Part shown: positions 16,301-28,610 of the stretch, piece by piece | How the letters are laid out: each line of letters starts with the position of its first letter | Numbering within the stretch: position 1 is the stretch's first letter | Assembly: GCA_027186245.1 (NCBI GenBank) | Contig: CP114497.1 | Span: forward strand, 2,549,501-2,613,500 | Source: Coriaria nepalensis | Lineage: Eukaryota > Streptophyta > Magnoliopsida > Cucurbitales > Coriariaceae | Direction: 5' to 3' | Length of the DNA: 64,000 bases | Position numbers and translations under genes: made by a program | Notes under the pieces: model-generated | The model's input: the letters and a program-made list of their open reading frames with translations, nothing else | Told to the model about the DNA's origin: nothing | Database searches by the model: none

Positions 16301-17100
16301 CTTATTACGTGACATGTGTTTTAACCATTGGATCTAAAATGACGGTCGAGATTTATGCACATAGACAGACATGAAGAGATAAAATAAGAACTGAATCCGC
16401 TCTCATTTTCTACAGGATAGCATGGGACTCCTCCACACTACAATCTATAGTAGCTGGTAGGCATGTGCTGGGGAGTTTGAGTACAAATTTGAAGACATAG
16501 AGATTGAACTAATTAATTTAATCCATACATCAATTTTACTATAGTTAACAAAACATCATGGTGTTTTCTATCATCATTTGAACAATGGCAAATATGGAAA
16601 ATATAAAGATTAACTTATAATATAATTATAATTTCTTGTTATGAATTTTGTATATGATTACATACCTCCTCCGGGTTTACCTCCCAATCGTGAGACTTTG
16701 AGAATCGAGGGACGACTTAATCATAGATGCCGACTTTAAAGCATTCTTGGAAGGAAGAAAAAGAATTTGGTTTGGGAAGGAAGGAAAAGAACTCATTCTA
16801 GGAAGGAAGAAAAAGAACTCGGTCTATAAAGGAAGAGTTTAGGAAGGAAGAGGAAGAAAAAGAACTCAGTCTGGGAAAAGAAAAAGAACTCAGTTTGAAA
16901 GTCAAAGGATAAGCTAACAAGTTTAAATTAAATCTTATACGACTTGCGTATTAACCATATAAGCTTTCATATTGATACGAGCTTAATTTAAATGATTTTG
17001 ACGTGACACATATTTTAACTATTGGATCTAAATATATGGTTGAAATTAACGTGTAGAGACAGATAAGGACAGACCGTACAAGGATAAAATATGCTCCCCT
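16301..17100. repeat. Diverged direct-repeat pair
   Basis: Two related copies, roughly 16301-16390 and 16990-17100, share the order: TACGTGACA-like start, TTTTAAC-ATTGGATCTAAA, a GGT-GA-ATT segment, AGACAGA, and a GATAAAATA end. They flank about 600 bp of AT-rich DNA. They may be dispersed copies of one element or the edges of a small old insertion; I cannot tell which. Confidence 0.45.
16740..16910. repeat. Purine-rich imperfect tandem array
   Basis: Four or five imperfect units of about 30-45 bp, each with GGAAGGAAGA-like sequence followed by AAAAGAACTC and a short T/C-rich end (for example AAAAAGAACTCATTCT and AAAAAGAACTCGGTCT). No coding sense. Confidence 0.7.
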
Positions 17101-18419
17101 AAAAATTAATAAACCAAATATGAGCTCACCGTCTATTTGACCTTAATGTTTTTTTTTTTTGGTTATAAAATCTATTTAGGGGATAATGTTTAATTATTTA
17201 TCTTAACCATATATAATCCATATTGACATTACATTAATATTATTAATTAAAATGAATTGATTATTATTCAGCACAAATTTATTTTTTAGTCCATGTATAG
17301 TTCGATTTATATAAATTTATTCATATGTAGTCTCCTTACAACTTTTTAGTTTCTGTGTAGTTTAAATAAGACTTTTTAGTCAATCTAATCATTTTTTATT
17401 ATTTTTTTTATCCTTAATCTTTTATTATTTTTATTTTTGAAAAAAAAAATGAATATTAAAAAAAAGATTCAATTTCTTGGGAAAAAGTCAATCAAAATGA
17501 ACCGTATTTTTTTATTTATTTATGAGAAACCGATCGAAACGATCTAATTTATTCATAAAAAAGCCAAATCTAAATAGAAAACAAAAATAGAGACCGCGCG
17601 CTTGGTTTGAATTTGGAGGACCTCCATCAATAAAAGTCTTTAAACTCGTATCTAAAATAAAACAATTATGGAGGACTTAAATATAAAATTATAAAATACT
17701 TAAGAATATTTAATATTATTTAAATTCGTAGGTTTAACACAAAACTTATAGTGTGACATACTATTAAAATATGTCAAATGTGAATTACTTAATTTGCTTC
17801 ATCATGCTGGCGTGAAGTAAGAGAAGTTATTATATATTTTAAAAAGAAAATACTTTTAAAACTGAGTGCTAGACAAATAATGGTGGCTCCTCCACTACAC
17901 GTGGTGGCTCCTCCACTAGACGAGCTAATTGCTTCTCCCTCGACCCTACAAATTGAATAATACTATACATAAATCATTAATTAATGTGTCACAACTACCC
18001 ACTAGGCTCTAAGTCTCTAGAATAAAAAATAAAACTGTAAGATGCGTAATAAAACTACACGATTATAGTAATCATAAAGTACGAATCTGATGCATATGAA
18101 AAGGAGTCATACATTTTCTTTTGGATGAACTAGCTTCATTCCGGCTGAAATATCCAAAAACCCATAAAAAAAAAACAAGCCATGAGCCTCGAAGGCATTA
18201 ATTTTAGTTGGAATCGTCACTTAAACATTATAAGATAGGGAGTTTTCTTATTCTCACTTTTTCTCTTTCATTTCATACATTACGATGGATATATATAGGC
18301 TCACAAAAAGGTGAAATGATAGTTAAAATATGACGGAAGTTAGGCAAGGTGGAGAAGGTGGAAACACTTGGTCATAATAGAGCATTAATGGATAAGTGTG
18401 GGTGAAATGAATATCCATT

Positions 18420-19540
18420 AATAAAGAATTATTCATAACATCCCTCTTGCATATTTATAATATGAAAAAATTACTTCATTAAAACTTTTATTAGGAAAAT
18501 TAGGTGGAAAAAACCATAGTAAAAGAACAAATATATATATTATTCTCGTGTATGATACGTATTATAAATTATCTCATTGAAAACCTTATTAAAAAAATTA
18601 AGTGAGATAAAACCTTGATTAAGAGAAAAAGAGTACAGTGCATATTTATTCTTTCTAATTACAATATCACTTTTAAGTCTTTTAGTCGAAGCATTCCAAT
18701 ATTATAAATTAATCTTTCGAACGAATTTATATAATGTCAATATCACCACATTTATCCAAGACGTATGTAAAGAAGAACTTTAGTAAGATATAATTTATTC
18801 TATCTCCTTTGATATATCCCCCTTTAATTAGACTATGCATGCGATATTATCCTCGTATAATATAGATGAGGTCTCTTTGTTGGAAGATAAACTGCAAGTT
18901 CCTCGAATATGTTGGTCATCGATCTCAACCATATGTATTCTGGACTTGCCTCATAGATTGAGAGTATTTCAGCATGATTTGATGATGTTGCAACTAATAT
19001 CTACTTAATAGTTCCTCATGATATAACGTACATGAATAGATAACCAATTTGAGATTGACCCTTGTGTGGATCGGATAAATATCATGCATCACCATAACAA
19101 ATTAGTTTTGCATTAGAATAATTAGAATAAAATAATCTCATATCGATTGTCCCTTAGAGATAACGAAAAACATGTTTAATTCCATTTCAATGTCTTCTTG
19201 TTGGAGTGGAACTGTAACTTGCTAAAAATTTCATAAAAAATGTTATATCAAGCCGTGTATTATTAATAAGGTACATTAGTTCACCTATTGCACTAAGATA
19301 TGATACTTCATGATCAAGTAATTTTTCGTTATGTTCTTAGAGTAAAAAATGATCATTTTTTACATCAAGTGAATGAATAATCATTAAGGTACTCAATGGA
19401 TATATGTTTTATCCATATAAAATTTCTTAAGAATCTTTTATATATAAGTTGACTGATAAGCAAAGACTCCATCTATTAAATATTCGATCTGCGTGACAAG
19501 ACAAAACTTTATTTTTCCATAATCTTTCATCTCAAACTAT
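18420..19540 (-). mobile_element. Decayed Ty1-copia reverse transcriptase/RNase H fragment
   Basis: Read on the minus strand, the sequence from about 19540 down to 18690 follows the end of plant copia pol, with many stops and frameshifts. Recognisable pieces in order: LSAIGELMYL, a TRLDI-like step, YSSTPTRRHWNGIKH (near 19205), RYLKG, a SDPHKG-like segment, VATSSNHAEIL (near 18990) and a WLRSM-like segment, then a degraded metal-site block. From about 18660 to 18420 the sequence resembles the non-coding 3' region of the same element type (short blocks with AAAACCTT and GAGAAAAAGAGTACA). No LTR or target duplication was found, so it is an old, truncated copy. Confidence 0.8.
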
Positions 19541-20677
19541 ATCAAGTGCTACAAATTTAAGTTTAGCAAGATTTATTATCGTGACTACCAAAAAAAAGCA
19601 AAACAAGACAAAAAAAATTTAAAAAAAAATTATCTAATTGAGATTAAAGATTGTATAACAAATATAAATATGAAAACGATGTGAGGGGTTTTGAAAATAG
19701 GGATCAAATGAATATAGGAAACATAAATAAGATATTAAATGAAATAGTATGTCAAGCATAAATAAAACTAACCATCAAAATATTAAATACAGTGTGATAA
19801 TCATATAATCTATGAATAAAAACAATAATATAAAAAAAAACCCCAATCAACTTTGTATTCAATATTATGAAGGAAACGTATTTAACAATAAATAAACATA
19901 TAGTCTAAGTAGACTAAATGAAATGAATAATCAAGATTGAAGAGGTAGTAAATATGTAGACTATTTGATGGTTAATGAGAAATGACGTATAGTCTTAGTT
20001 AATCACATTGATTAATTAAATTACACGTTATATATATTCGTTGACAATAATATTTACTTAAAATATTGTTACCGTAACAAGAGGTGGGAACATTGATCCT
20101 TTCGGGACACTCGCTCGTTGGACGACAAGAAGAAATCTTTGTAGCATCAAAGGAAAAAGGGTTAGAAATATGACAAGAGGACGAGACTTACCCTTCTTGT
20201 CGCGAATTGCAATCACAGATATTACTATGGCATGAGTGGTAATTTCGAACAAATTGAAGGGTGATGATATATGTCTGTAAGAAGATCTGCTGTCAGGAAC
20301 GCCGCAATGCGTCGTTAATAGCTATCCCCTCATTAATGGCCACGTCAGCTGGCTCCTTTTAACCCAACTGTTTCTTATCACCATCACGTGAATATAACAA
20401 TTGTTCTTTACACGTGGCAAAAACCGAACCGACTCTGATGGCTGATATACCAAGGAGATTTGATTGCATGAATTAATAAAAATAAAAATAAAAATAAAAT
20501 TAAAAATAAAAATAAAAATAAAAATAAAAATAGAATGATACGTACAGACGTGTCCATTTTCATCTCTTGCCTAGTTTGCCATCCAACCTTTCATTCTCAT
20601 TGTCTAGATTCTATTGAGATTGCTTAAAAATAGAATGATTAATTAATTAATTTTAAGATAAATATTTTTTTAGAATT

Positions 20678-20715
<38 letters not shown>

Positions 20716-20879
20716 TTTTTATTATAAAGAAATATATAAAAATATGTAAACTAATTATAAACTCAACGTTCTCTAAATAAATTAAAAAGTAAAAATTAAT
20801 GAAAATATTTATCCATTAAAATTACATTCAATAATTTTTTAGACTTGTTAAAGAGAATAATAACAAATGTTATAAATTT

Positions 20880-21560
20880 GAGATATAAATTTCAAAAAAT
20901 TCTACCTAATCTATTTATCATCTCTTCTTGTAAACAAAACTCAACTCCTAGTGTTGATGCCAAATTATGGATATGCCTCAAAAATGTCTCTTGAATAGAA
21001 CACTTACAAAAATATACAAAGATATAGTCAGGATTGTTTTCGACGATATTTCTCCGATAATTCATAGAGAATTTGTGTTTAGAATAGCAATTTTTCAATA
21101 ATGTACCTCTTCTACTTAGGCCTTTATTTATACCTTCATGGTACATAATCTTCCATATAAAATGCTTACTAATATAGTAACCTTCGAATTCATAGTCTCA
21201 ATTTATGACCGTTGCCTTCAATTACGAGATGATTAAGGCACATTTGCTACTTTACCTAAACGGTCACGATCCTTAAATTTCGTTCAGACACCATCACTTC
21301 CTTCTTCACATGATTGTGCTTGGGGTTTTCATACAAGTTATGCATTGGATAGACCATATGGGATTGGATCTAGACTAGGTCCGACCTCAAGACCAAGTCG
21401 ACCTCTGAGCATGGTATAGTAACTAGACCCAGTTCGACATGTAGGCATTGTCCATTGGGGGTGTGATTGTCATCCAAATTTAATTTGAGTATTAAATCTT
21501 AATTTGGTATATGAACTTGGTTTAGATATATGACCTACCTCAGCCTCTAGAATTTCCGAG
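20880..21560 (-). repeat. Possible degenerate LTR (tentative)
   Basis: On the minus strand this stretch has an LTR-like layout: a T/A-poor upstream part, a segment with GGCAACGGTCATAA, then TATAAATAAAGGCC (near 21120-21132), followed by about 230 bp without gene features. Plant LTRs often have this order. No terminal TG/CA pair, primer site or duplication was identified, so this is only a suggestion. Confidence 0.25.
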
Positions 21561-22214
21561 ATAAATAAGTGATGTTGGATTTTTAGCCCGACGACTAGAT
21601 CAAAAGAGAAAAGAAACTTAAGAGGATTTACTTAAAAAAATTTGTTTATAATTTTAAAATCTAAGGGAAAACCACATATAATATTTAAAAAAAAATCTAA
21701 AAAATTCACTTATAATATAAAATAAAATTTAAGATATATATTTATAATTCTTAAAACCTAAAAAAATACACTTCTGATATTAATAAATCTTAAACAACGA
21801 CACATAATTTGCTACAAGTTGTGTTAGGATGATGTTAGAAACGTGTCAAGAAAGTGTTGACATGTCGAAAGGTATTATGTACTACTACATGTTTGTTGAA
21901 GTAATTTGCACGATATTTTTATATATTTAACAAAATTCAGTTCCAATAAATTTCAAGCATTTACCGATTAATCGGCCTTCTTCTCACCCTCCTCCCTCTC
22001 ATCAGCCGAGCCGATACTTCTTTTACGGAGTCAAGCAACCACAAAAATCACAGGAAAAAAAAACAAACAAACTTAGATCTCTCAAGTCAAAAATCACATT
22101 CACACTAATCTAGTAATCTGGATTTACGTTTGTATCAATATATAAACAGACTCTTAGTTTTTCTTCTTTCCTTTTCCTTTTCCTTTTTTGTTTGAGTTTG
22201 AGTCGAAAAAGGAA

Positions 22215-23745
22215 ATGAAGTTCTGCAAGAAATATGAAGAGTTCATGAAAAAGCAAGACGAGAAGCTACCTGAGGTTCGTTTAAAAAGGCTTAAGAAGAT
22301 CTTAAAGAAATGCAGAAGAAATTTTCATCCCCCTAAAGACCAAATACTTGATCTTGATCATGATCATGATGTTCTTGATCTTCAGTATTGCCAGAATCAG
22401 CAATGCCCAGGTATATATACGACTTCTTTTAATCAATCAAACTCACAAAGTAAAAGATCTCTTACGGAAAATACTTTAATGGTGGCACGCTTTCCCTTTA
22501 ATTACGATCATTCTCTTTCAGTTTGTTTTTGTTTAGTTTGCGACGGGACCTTCTTTCCGTACCTTCTGGAGGAAGTTTCGGCAGTGGTCGGGTTTTTCAA
22601 TCAACGTGCTCGGAAATTGCTTGAGCTTCATCTTTCTTCTGGCTTGAGGAAGTGCGTCTTATGGTTCAAAGACCGGATAACTCGAAACCATGCCGCTTTA
22701 ATTCAAGAAGGCAAAGATCTAGTTACTTATGCACTCATCAACGCTACTGCAATTCGAAAAATCTTAAAAAAATACGACAAGGTATATAAGAACACACCTA
22801 TATATGTGTATGTATTATATCTTCCTTCTCATGTAATAAAATTCTGTATTTCAATATGGATTTCAGATCCATTACTCGAAACAGGGGCACACGTACAAGT
22901 TAAAAGCACAGAGTATGCGGATCGAGATCCTTCAATCACCATTGTTATGTGAGCTTATGGCTTTCTATATCAATATAAGAGAGATGAAGGAAAAGAAGTT
23001 AAACTTGGAGACATCGTCTTCTTCTTCTTCTTCTTCTTTGTTGTTTGAAGGATGTTCTCTCAAGTTTAGCGACGGAAAACCGTCTCTTACTTGTGAGCTA
23101 TTCGATTCCTTAAAGCTTGATCTCGACCTGACCTGTTCTATATGCTTGGTAAGTAAATAAGATATTGAGGGATAATGTAATACCCTTTTTTGGGTATTAC
23201 ATTAAGGTTCATGATTAGTTAGTTCATTGTGTTCTTCTTTTTCCGTTCTTATAGGATACGGTATTCGACTCGGTTTCTCTGAAATGTGGGCATATATTCT
23301 GTTATATGTGTGCTTGTTCAGCTGCTTCAGTTACTATTGTAGACGGGCTTAAATTCGCAGAACCGAAACAGAAATGCCCGTTATGCCGGGAGGTGAATAT
23401 AGTTCTTATACATATCTATGTATGTACATGTATATTCTTTACTGGATCAAATCAAGAGTGACGTGAATCGTAATCTTTTTGCATTGATATTAGGCCAGAG
23501 TTTATAAAGGCGCTGTTCACATGGAAGAGCTTAATATACTAATAAGCAGAAGGTCAGTTTTACCTGTCGATATTGTTTAGATAGCTTATGAACTTTATAT
23601 TATATCTGATATTCTTTTGACACCATTGATTTTGAACAGTTGCCCTGAATACTGGGAGAAAAGATTACAAACCGAAAGAGCTGAGCGACTCAAGCAAGCG
23701 AAGGAACATTGGAACTCGCAATGCCGAGCCTTCATGGGGATCTAG
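22215..23745 (+). CDS. NLA: SPX-RING E3 ubiquitin ligase, NLA/BAH1-like
   Basis: Membrane-recruited RING E3 ligase that ubiquitinates phosphate transporters and links nitrogen, phosphate and salicylate responses in Arabidopsis. Six exons: 22215-22410, 22537-22781, 22867-23148, 23255-23392, 23494-23552 and 23640-23745, giving 341 aa, the usual size. The SPX domain is N-terminal ([12 protein letters not shown] at the start, the basic [10 protein letters not shown], and [16 protein letters not shown] at about 130-147, ending exon 2), the inositol-pyrophosphate sensing region. A poly-serine run is encoded by a TCT microsatellite at about 23013-23036. The C3HC4 RING begins with CSIC at the end of exon 3 (about 238-241), continues [15 protein letters not shown] and closes with CPLC. 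The C-terminal helix ([13 protein letters not shown]) is typical. The ATG at 22215 matches the family start. Confidence 0.95.
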
Positions 23746-24068
23746 ATAACTTGTTGCTTGATCTAGAGCTACTAAGCTAGCTCTATTTGTTTAATTGTTT
23801 GTAAAGGAGTGAATAAAATTATTAATTGGGATGAGATTATAAGAGAAGGAAATCTTCTAGACTTCTATAGTAGATTGCAATTTGGTGCAGATTGTGAGTT
23901 TTGTTGTTGTAAATATTTTATGCAACGTAAATTTGTTTCGTAACTTGTCTGGACAAAATTTGAATAAACTTAAGGTAGAAGTTAGAACAACATCAATTCC
24001 ATACAAATCATAGTTTATGTTTTCTTCCAAAACTGACCGGGTACAAGACTCGCCTCGGTCATGTTCTT
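23746..24068. other. Convergent spacer between NLA-like and NOP16 genes
   Basis: The stop codons of the two genes are 323 bp apart on opposite strands. This can only hold their 3' UTRs, which may overlap. Confidence 0.6.
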
Positions 24069-25097
24069 TTAAGCTGACAAAATCAACGGATTTCTGTTCT
24101 TACACATGTGGTATCTTTTACAGAGCTTCTCCAGAGTTGCAACAGAATGCTGCAATGAATTTAGTTTTGTGTCCATAAACATCCTCTGCATAAAGAAAAG
24201 CTCCAATGAGGTCGGAAGAACTGAAATCATAAACAACTAAACAAGAGAGAGCACATAACAGAAAACATCCTCCTACCTGGTAATCATCTCTGTATTTATC
24301 GATCATCTTACCGACATAAAGACGCTGCATTGCAGTTAACGGCATTGGAGCTGCAGATTTCCCATCTCTTCGCTTCTTTCCCAATGCCGCTTTCAAGTCT
24401 AGAGAGGAAGCCCAAAAGCAAAGTGATTTTTAATGAACTCATCAAGTTCTTAACTTCTTACAGCAGTTCATATAGGAAGATATGATAAACCAAGAACACT
24501 TGCAAATTTAATGTTCATTAACATCTATCTTATAACATATTTAAGGAGTTGAGGAAAGAAAGTTGCTAAATTTATAATGTGAAGCAATCATGGAGAGAAG
24601 AAACTTATTTTTCTATTTTTCTTTACTTCCGTCTTTCATTTGCGATAGTTATACTTGTCCAAACTTTTTCCCTCCAACCAAACAGAACCTAGTTAAAAAG
24701 AAATAAAAAAACACACAGATAAATGCATAGACAGAGAAACAAACTGACCGTCTTCCTCAAGATCACTACCGGTATCTACAGGATCGATCTCAGCCTCGGG
24801 TTGATCCGACGGCGGACGAGGGGAAGGGACCTGGAGCGAGTCGCTCTCGATGATGTGATTAGTGCGGGATCGGACACCGAGCAAGTTAGGGTTCGAAACG
24901 ACGCCGAATGATTTATAATTTTGAATCACGCTAGCTTGGTCGTCCCACTGAGGATCCTCTTCAAACTGGTCTTGGAGCAGAGATCGGAGCTTAGGGGGAA
25001 GAATGAAAGCGGGCTTGAATATGTGAGGCTTCTTCTTCGGTAAACCTACACGAACCTTCGGCCGCGAGTTCTTGTACTTCCGACGAGATCTTCCCAT
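24069..25097 (-). CDS. NOP16: Ribosome biogenesis protein NOP16
   Basis: Nucleolar protein needed for 60S ribosomal subunit assembly. Three exons in transcript order: 25097-24749, 24398-24277 and 24185-24069, giving 195 aa. The start MGRSRRKYKNSRPKVRVG is the basic nucleolar N-terminus of the family; the middle is acidic (SDLEED). The conserved C-terminal half contains TAMQRLYVGKMIDKY, DDY, then MFMDTKLNSLQHSVATLEKL, the NOP16 signature, ending in a basic region. The ATG is the first in frame, and a telobox-like AAACCCTA lies about 31 bp upstream, usual for ribosome biogenesis genes. Confidence 0.93.
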
Positions 25098-25127
25098 CTA
25101 TTTCTGTGTATGTTGGTTACGGTTAGC

Positions 25128-25135
25128 TAGGGTTT
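25128..25135 (-). promoter_or_regulatory. Telobox-like motif in the NOP16 5' leader
   Basis: TAGGGTTT on the + strand, i.e. AAACCCTA in the sense of NOP16, 31 bp upstream of its ATG. Teloboxes coordinate ribosome-related genes in plants; function here is inferred. Confidence 0.45.
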
Positions 25136-27786
25136 TGGCTCGAGTGGGGAGAATGAGAGCTCAAAGAGAAGAGTTTTGCCTTAAGAGTGTAAATTAGATT
25201 TTAACCCCATAAACTTTTGTTTTACTAAACTTAAAGCCCATCAAACTTATGAAACGAGCTAAAAACACCCCAACCAAAATAAGAAATTTCAAAAAACTAT
25301 TTTAGATAAGAATCTGTATGTTTACCCATGAATTTAGTAAAAAATTGAATTAATCACCCATTATGTATAGATTTTAGTTAATTTGAATCCATTAAATCTT
25401 TTATAATATTTATCAATTAAAAATTAATTACTTGAGTTAACACAACTTGCTATGTCAGTAAATAATAAAACCTAAATTCTAAACTCAGCCCCTTTTCAAT
25501 TTTTTTTTTTTTACTCTTTCTCATCCTTTTATTTTTGGGTTTTTTAAAGAAACATTTTATATTACATATATTTCCCCCAACGCATCCACCTTTCTTACCA
25601 TCTCCAAACCCAAAGAACCACCATTGCCACAACAACCACCACATAATTTTTGTTCTCAAAATAATTTGATTCCACTTTATATTCCCCCCCCCCCCCCCCA
25701 ATCAACCACCGACGCCACCGCTGCCCACCGACACCGAGCATCATCACTATTGCCATCATCCTTAAATTCGAGATAAAGAAAAAGAAGGAAAAACCCAAAC
25801 TTTGAACAAACTTCTTCATAGGTCACAATCTTAGTTACGAAAGACCAATTTTTTAGTCAATGTGTATTTCAAGTGAGATATTTTAGTCTCTATGACCGGA
25901 TTTTAAGCTAATGGTGTTGATGTGACACGCTGATATAATATATCATATCATTAAAAATATACTTATTATTCTTTTATCCTTAATAGTTCATTATTTCTAC
26001 TTTTTACCACTATTAATTTATAATTTTCTTTTATAATCCATTTTTAAAAAATGAGGGGAAATTAGAAGGGAAAAAAAGGAAACTTGATTTGACTTTTTGT
26101 GAAAAATGATTTATTTTTTTGCGAGAAAAAATCAATCAGATCGATATGATTCTTCATGAAGAATTTGATTAGATCGATCCCATACTTCACAAAGAACATA
26201 ACCCGACCAATTCAATTTTTTCTTACGAATAACCTAAGAAAAAATAAACTTAAACATATTTGATCCCATCACTAATTTATTTCTTATTCGGTATAAACCA
26301 AAAAAAGAGGAGAAAAAATGTGAACAAAACCTCCATCAATGGAGGTCATGACCTCCAATTTGAGCTCGTGAGACCTCATGTTCTTGGATTCGGTTCCTCT
26401 TTGTGTGAGGAACCTCGAATTCAGTTATTCAATTTTGTTTGATTTAAGTTTAAGCAATTGTTTTAGTTTATCATCCTTGTGAAGAATCGATTAGTTCTTC
26501 GGGTGGAAGAGTTGGATCGATCATATCTCATTCTTCGTGAAGGATTGGATCGATCAAATCGGAGTCATTGCAAAGAACTAGACAATCTGATTTGGATACT
26601 TCACGTAGAGATCAAATAGTCTGATTGATTTCTCATTAAAAAAAAAGTCAAACTATTTTAATCTAATATTTTACTAGAAATCAAATTGAGATTTTTTATT
26701 TTATTTTTACACTAGTTTTTTCTTTTTTCTAAAATTGAAAAATGAAAAATAGATTATAAAGTTATAATAAAAACTTAATAGGGGAGAAAATTGAAAAAAA
26801 AATGAAAGAATGGGAATGCAAGAATAATAAATTGTATTCAGAACACCGATAATCCAAAAATTAGTAGAGAGATTAAAAAAATCTCATTTAAACTAAATAT
26901 AAATTAAAAAGTTAATTAGAGATTATATAAAGATGAATTTATAAAACACAAAATATATATTAATTAAGAAGTGAATTAACCCTAAAAAATATAAAAAAAA
27001 TATATTAAATAACAATAAATATACTAAAATACTCAAATAAAAATAATTTTATTGTGTAACAAAAGTAGATTAACTTTCATTTGTTTAATGATATGAATAT
27101 GATAAGAAATGAAGAAAAAAAATATTTTTATTGAAAAAAATAAGTATTCCTAAAATGTAATTTTTACTTTAATTATTAATATTAAATAATATAATATTTT
27201 AAATATATTATTTTCATTCAAGTGAGTCGTAAACGCAAAGTAAATAGGCGAATCAATTAAAAACCATGTATCTAAGATTAGGTTATGAAAATTAGAATAT
27301 TAATTTTAAGGATCTGCATCCAGTGAAATGAAAGTTCGGAAGATTCTAAATCTAGGCTTGAAATGATAACAAAATAGACAACCCAGAGCAGAAGCAAAAA
27401 TAGATCTTAAGATTAAGAACTTCAAATCTCCGTGACTCCATTCATGTCTCTATGCTTTCCGAGATATATTTATATGGTTTGGAATTAAATTTAATTTATT
27501 AATAAAATTTATTATATTATTTAAAATATAATAAAATATAATAAATTTATTAATTTAATTTAATTTTTAATTATATAAATATTAAAAAAAAAGACAATTT
27601 ACCACGTCAGAAGTTTTTTATTTTTATTTTTATTTTTATTTTTTTAATCGTGTGAGAAAATGGAAAAGAGGACAAAAAAAAGAGAGAATATATTTTACAC
27701 GCATCTTTCAGAACTTTCTACCAAATACAGATAACTGACTTTTTAACAAGGAAGTGGACATTTGTTTGATTATTCACCAAGTAACT

Positions 27787-27812
27787 AGAGAGAGAGAGAG
27801 AGAGAGAGAGAG
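27787..27812 (+). repeat. (AG)13 microsatellite in the USP 5' UTR
   Basis: Uninterrupted AG run ending 10 bp before the ATG at 27823. GA/CT runs in plant 5' UTRs can bind BPC/GAGA-binding factors and vary in length between individuals. Confidence 0.9.
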
Positions 27813-27822
27813 CAGAATTACA

Positions 27823-28610
27823 ATGGCGAGTGAAGTGGAGAAGCAAGTGATGGTGGTTGGGATCGACGACAGCGATCACAGTCTATACGCTCTACAGTGG
27901 ACTCTAGATCACTTCTTCGTTGCCTTTGCTCCGAACGTACCGTTTAAGCTCGTCATCGTCCACGCTAAACCTGCTCCTTCCTCCGTCGTCGGTTTCGCCG
28001 GTCCCGGTAGCTTCTCTAAACCTATCTCTATCTCTTTCATAGTTTCATTTCTCTATGTTATTGACTGATTGTACGGCTTATTGTTCAAGAGCCTCTGAAA
28101 TTCGAATCCGCGTTTCTCTTGTGAAAAATTGCAGCGACGGGGGATGTTTTCACTATTTTGGAAGCTGATTTGAAGAAGATCGCTACTCGGCTCGCGGAGA
28201 AGGCCAAGAAGATTTGCATCGCTAAATCGGTACCAAATTTCTTTGTTGATTTTGAATATCTTCTTGAGGATGATAATCTTTAGAGTTAAAAAATAATAAC
28301 AAAATTTGCAGATAGATGATGTGTTAGTAGAGGTAGTAGAAGGAGATGCTAGGAATGTTCTTTGCGAAGCTGTAGAGAAACATCATGCTTCCATCTTGCT
28401 TCTCGGAAGCCATGGCTATGGAGCTGTAAAAAGGTCATTAAACCACTTTTCCTTTTCCCAGAAATGTGAAAACTCTCTTCTCTCTCTAACTGAAGTGACT
28501 ACTGTGTTCATTGATATTGCAGGGCAGTGTTAGGCAGTGTAAGCGACTACTGTGTTCATCATGCTCCCTGCACTGTCACTATTGTGAAGAGGCCTAAGAT
28601 TAAGCACTAA
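27823..28610 (+). CDS. Universal stress protein A-like (USP) domain protein
   Basis: Single-domain USP protein of 162 aa. Exons: 27823-28006, 28135-28229, 28312-28433 and 28523-28610. The fold starts with MVVGIDDSDHSLYALQW, where the first aspartates and the following helix are typical. The nucleotide-binding signature G-x2-G-x9-G-S is complete and split by the last intron (GSHGYGAVK in exon 3, RAVLGS in exon 4), so this is an ATP-binding type USP. It ends HAPCTVTIVKRPK. Family members respond to hypoxia, osmotic or other stress; nothing here shows which. A broken copy of the last exon lies about 310 bp downstream. Confidence 0.94.

Larger units (their letters stand above)
14362..22214. other. 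7.8-kb AT-rich intergenic region with decayed repeats
   Basis: The first ~150 bp are the p23 promoter and leader; the last ~250 bp are the leader of the SPX-RING gene. In between I see no intact gene. Recognisable contents are given separately: a diverged direct-repeat pair, a purine-rich tandem array, a decayed copia pol fragment, a possible LTR, and A/T microsatellites at 20476-20531 (AAAAT type) and 20681-20711 (AT type). A short (GA)n tract lies at about 16182-16209. The rest is anonymous AT-rich sequence. Confidence 0.6.
25098..27822. other. AT-rich spacer between NOP16 and the USP gene (head to head)
   Basis: No gene is seen. It contains a C16 homopolymer at 25684-25699 and AT-rich sequence with several short GATCGAT-rich segments around 26120-26620. 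The segment 25840-26160 loosely resembles 17280-17560 in layout, so both may be copies of a diverged non-coding repeat. A (AG)13 microsatellite at 27787-27812 lies in the likely 5' UTR of the downstream gene. Confidence 0.5.

Noticed and set aside
25450..25819. Gly/Trp-rich minus-strand frames
   Set aside because: Arise from the C16 run and CCACC-rich sequence on the plus strand; no coding signature.
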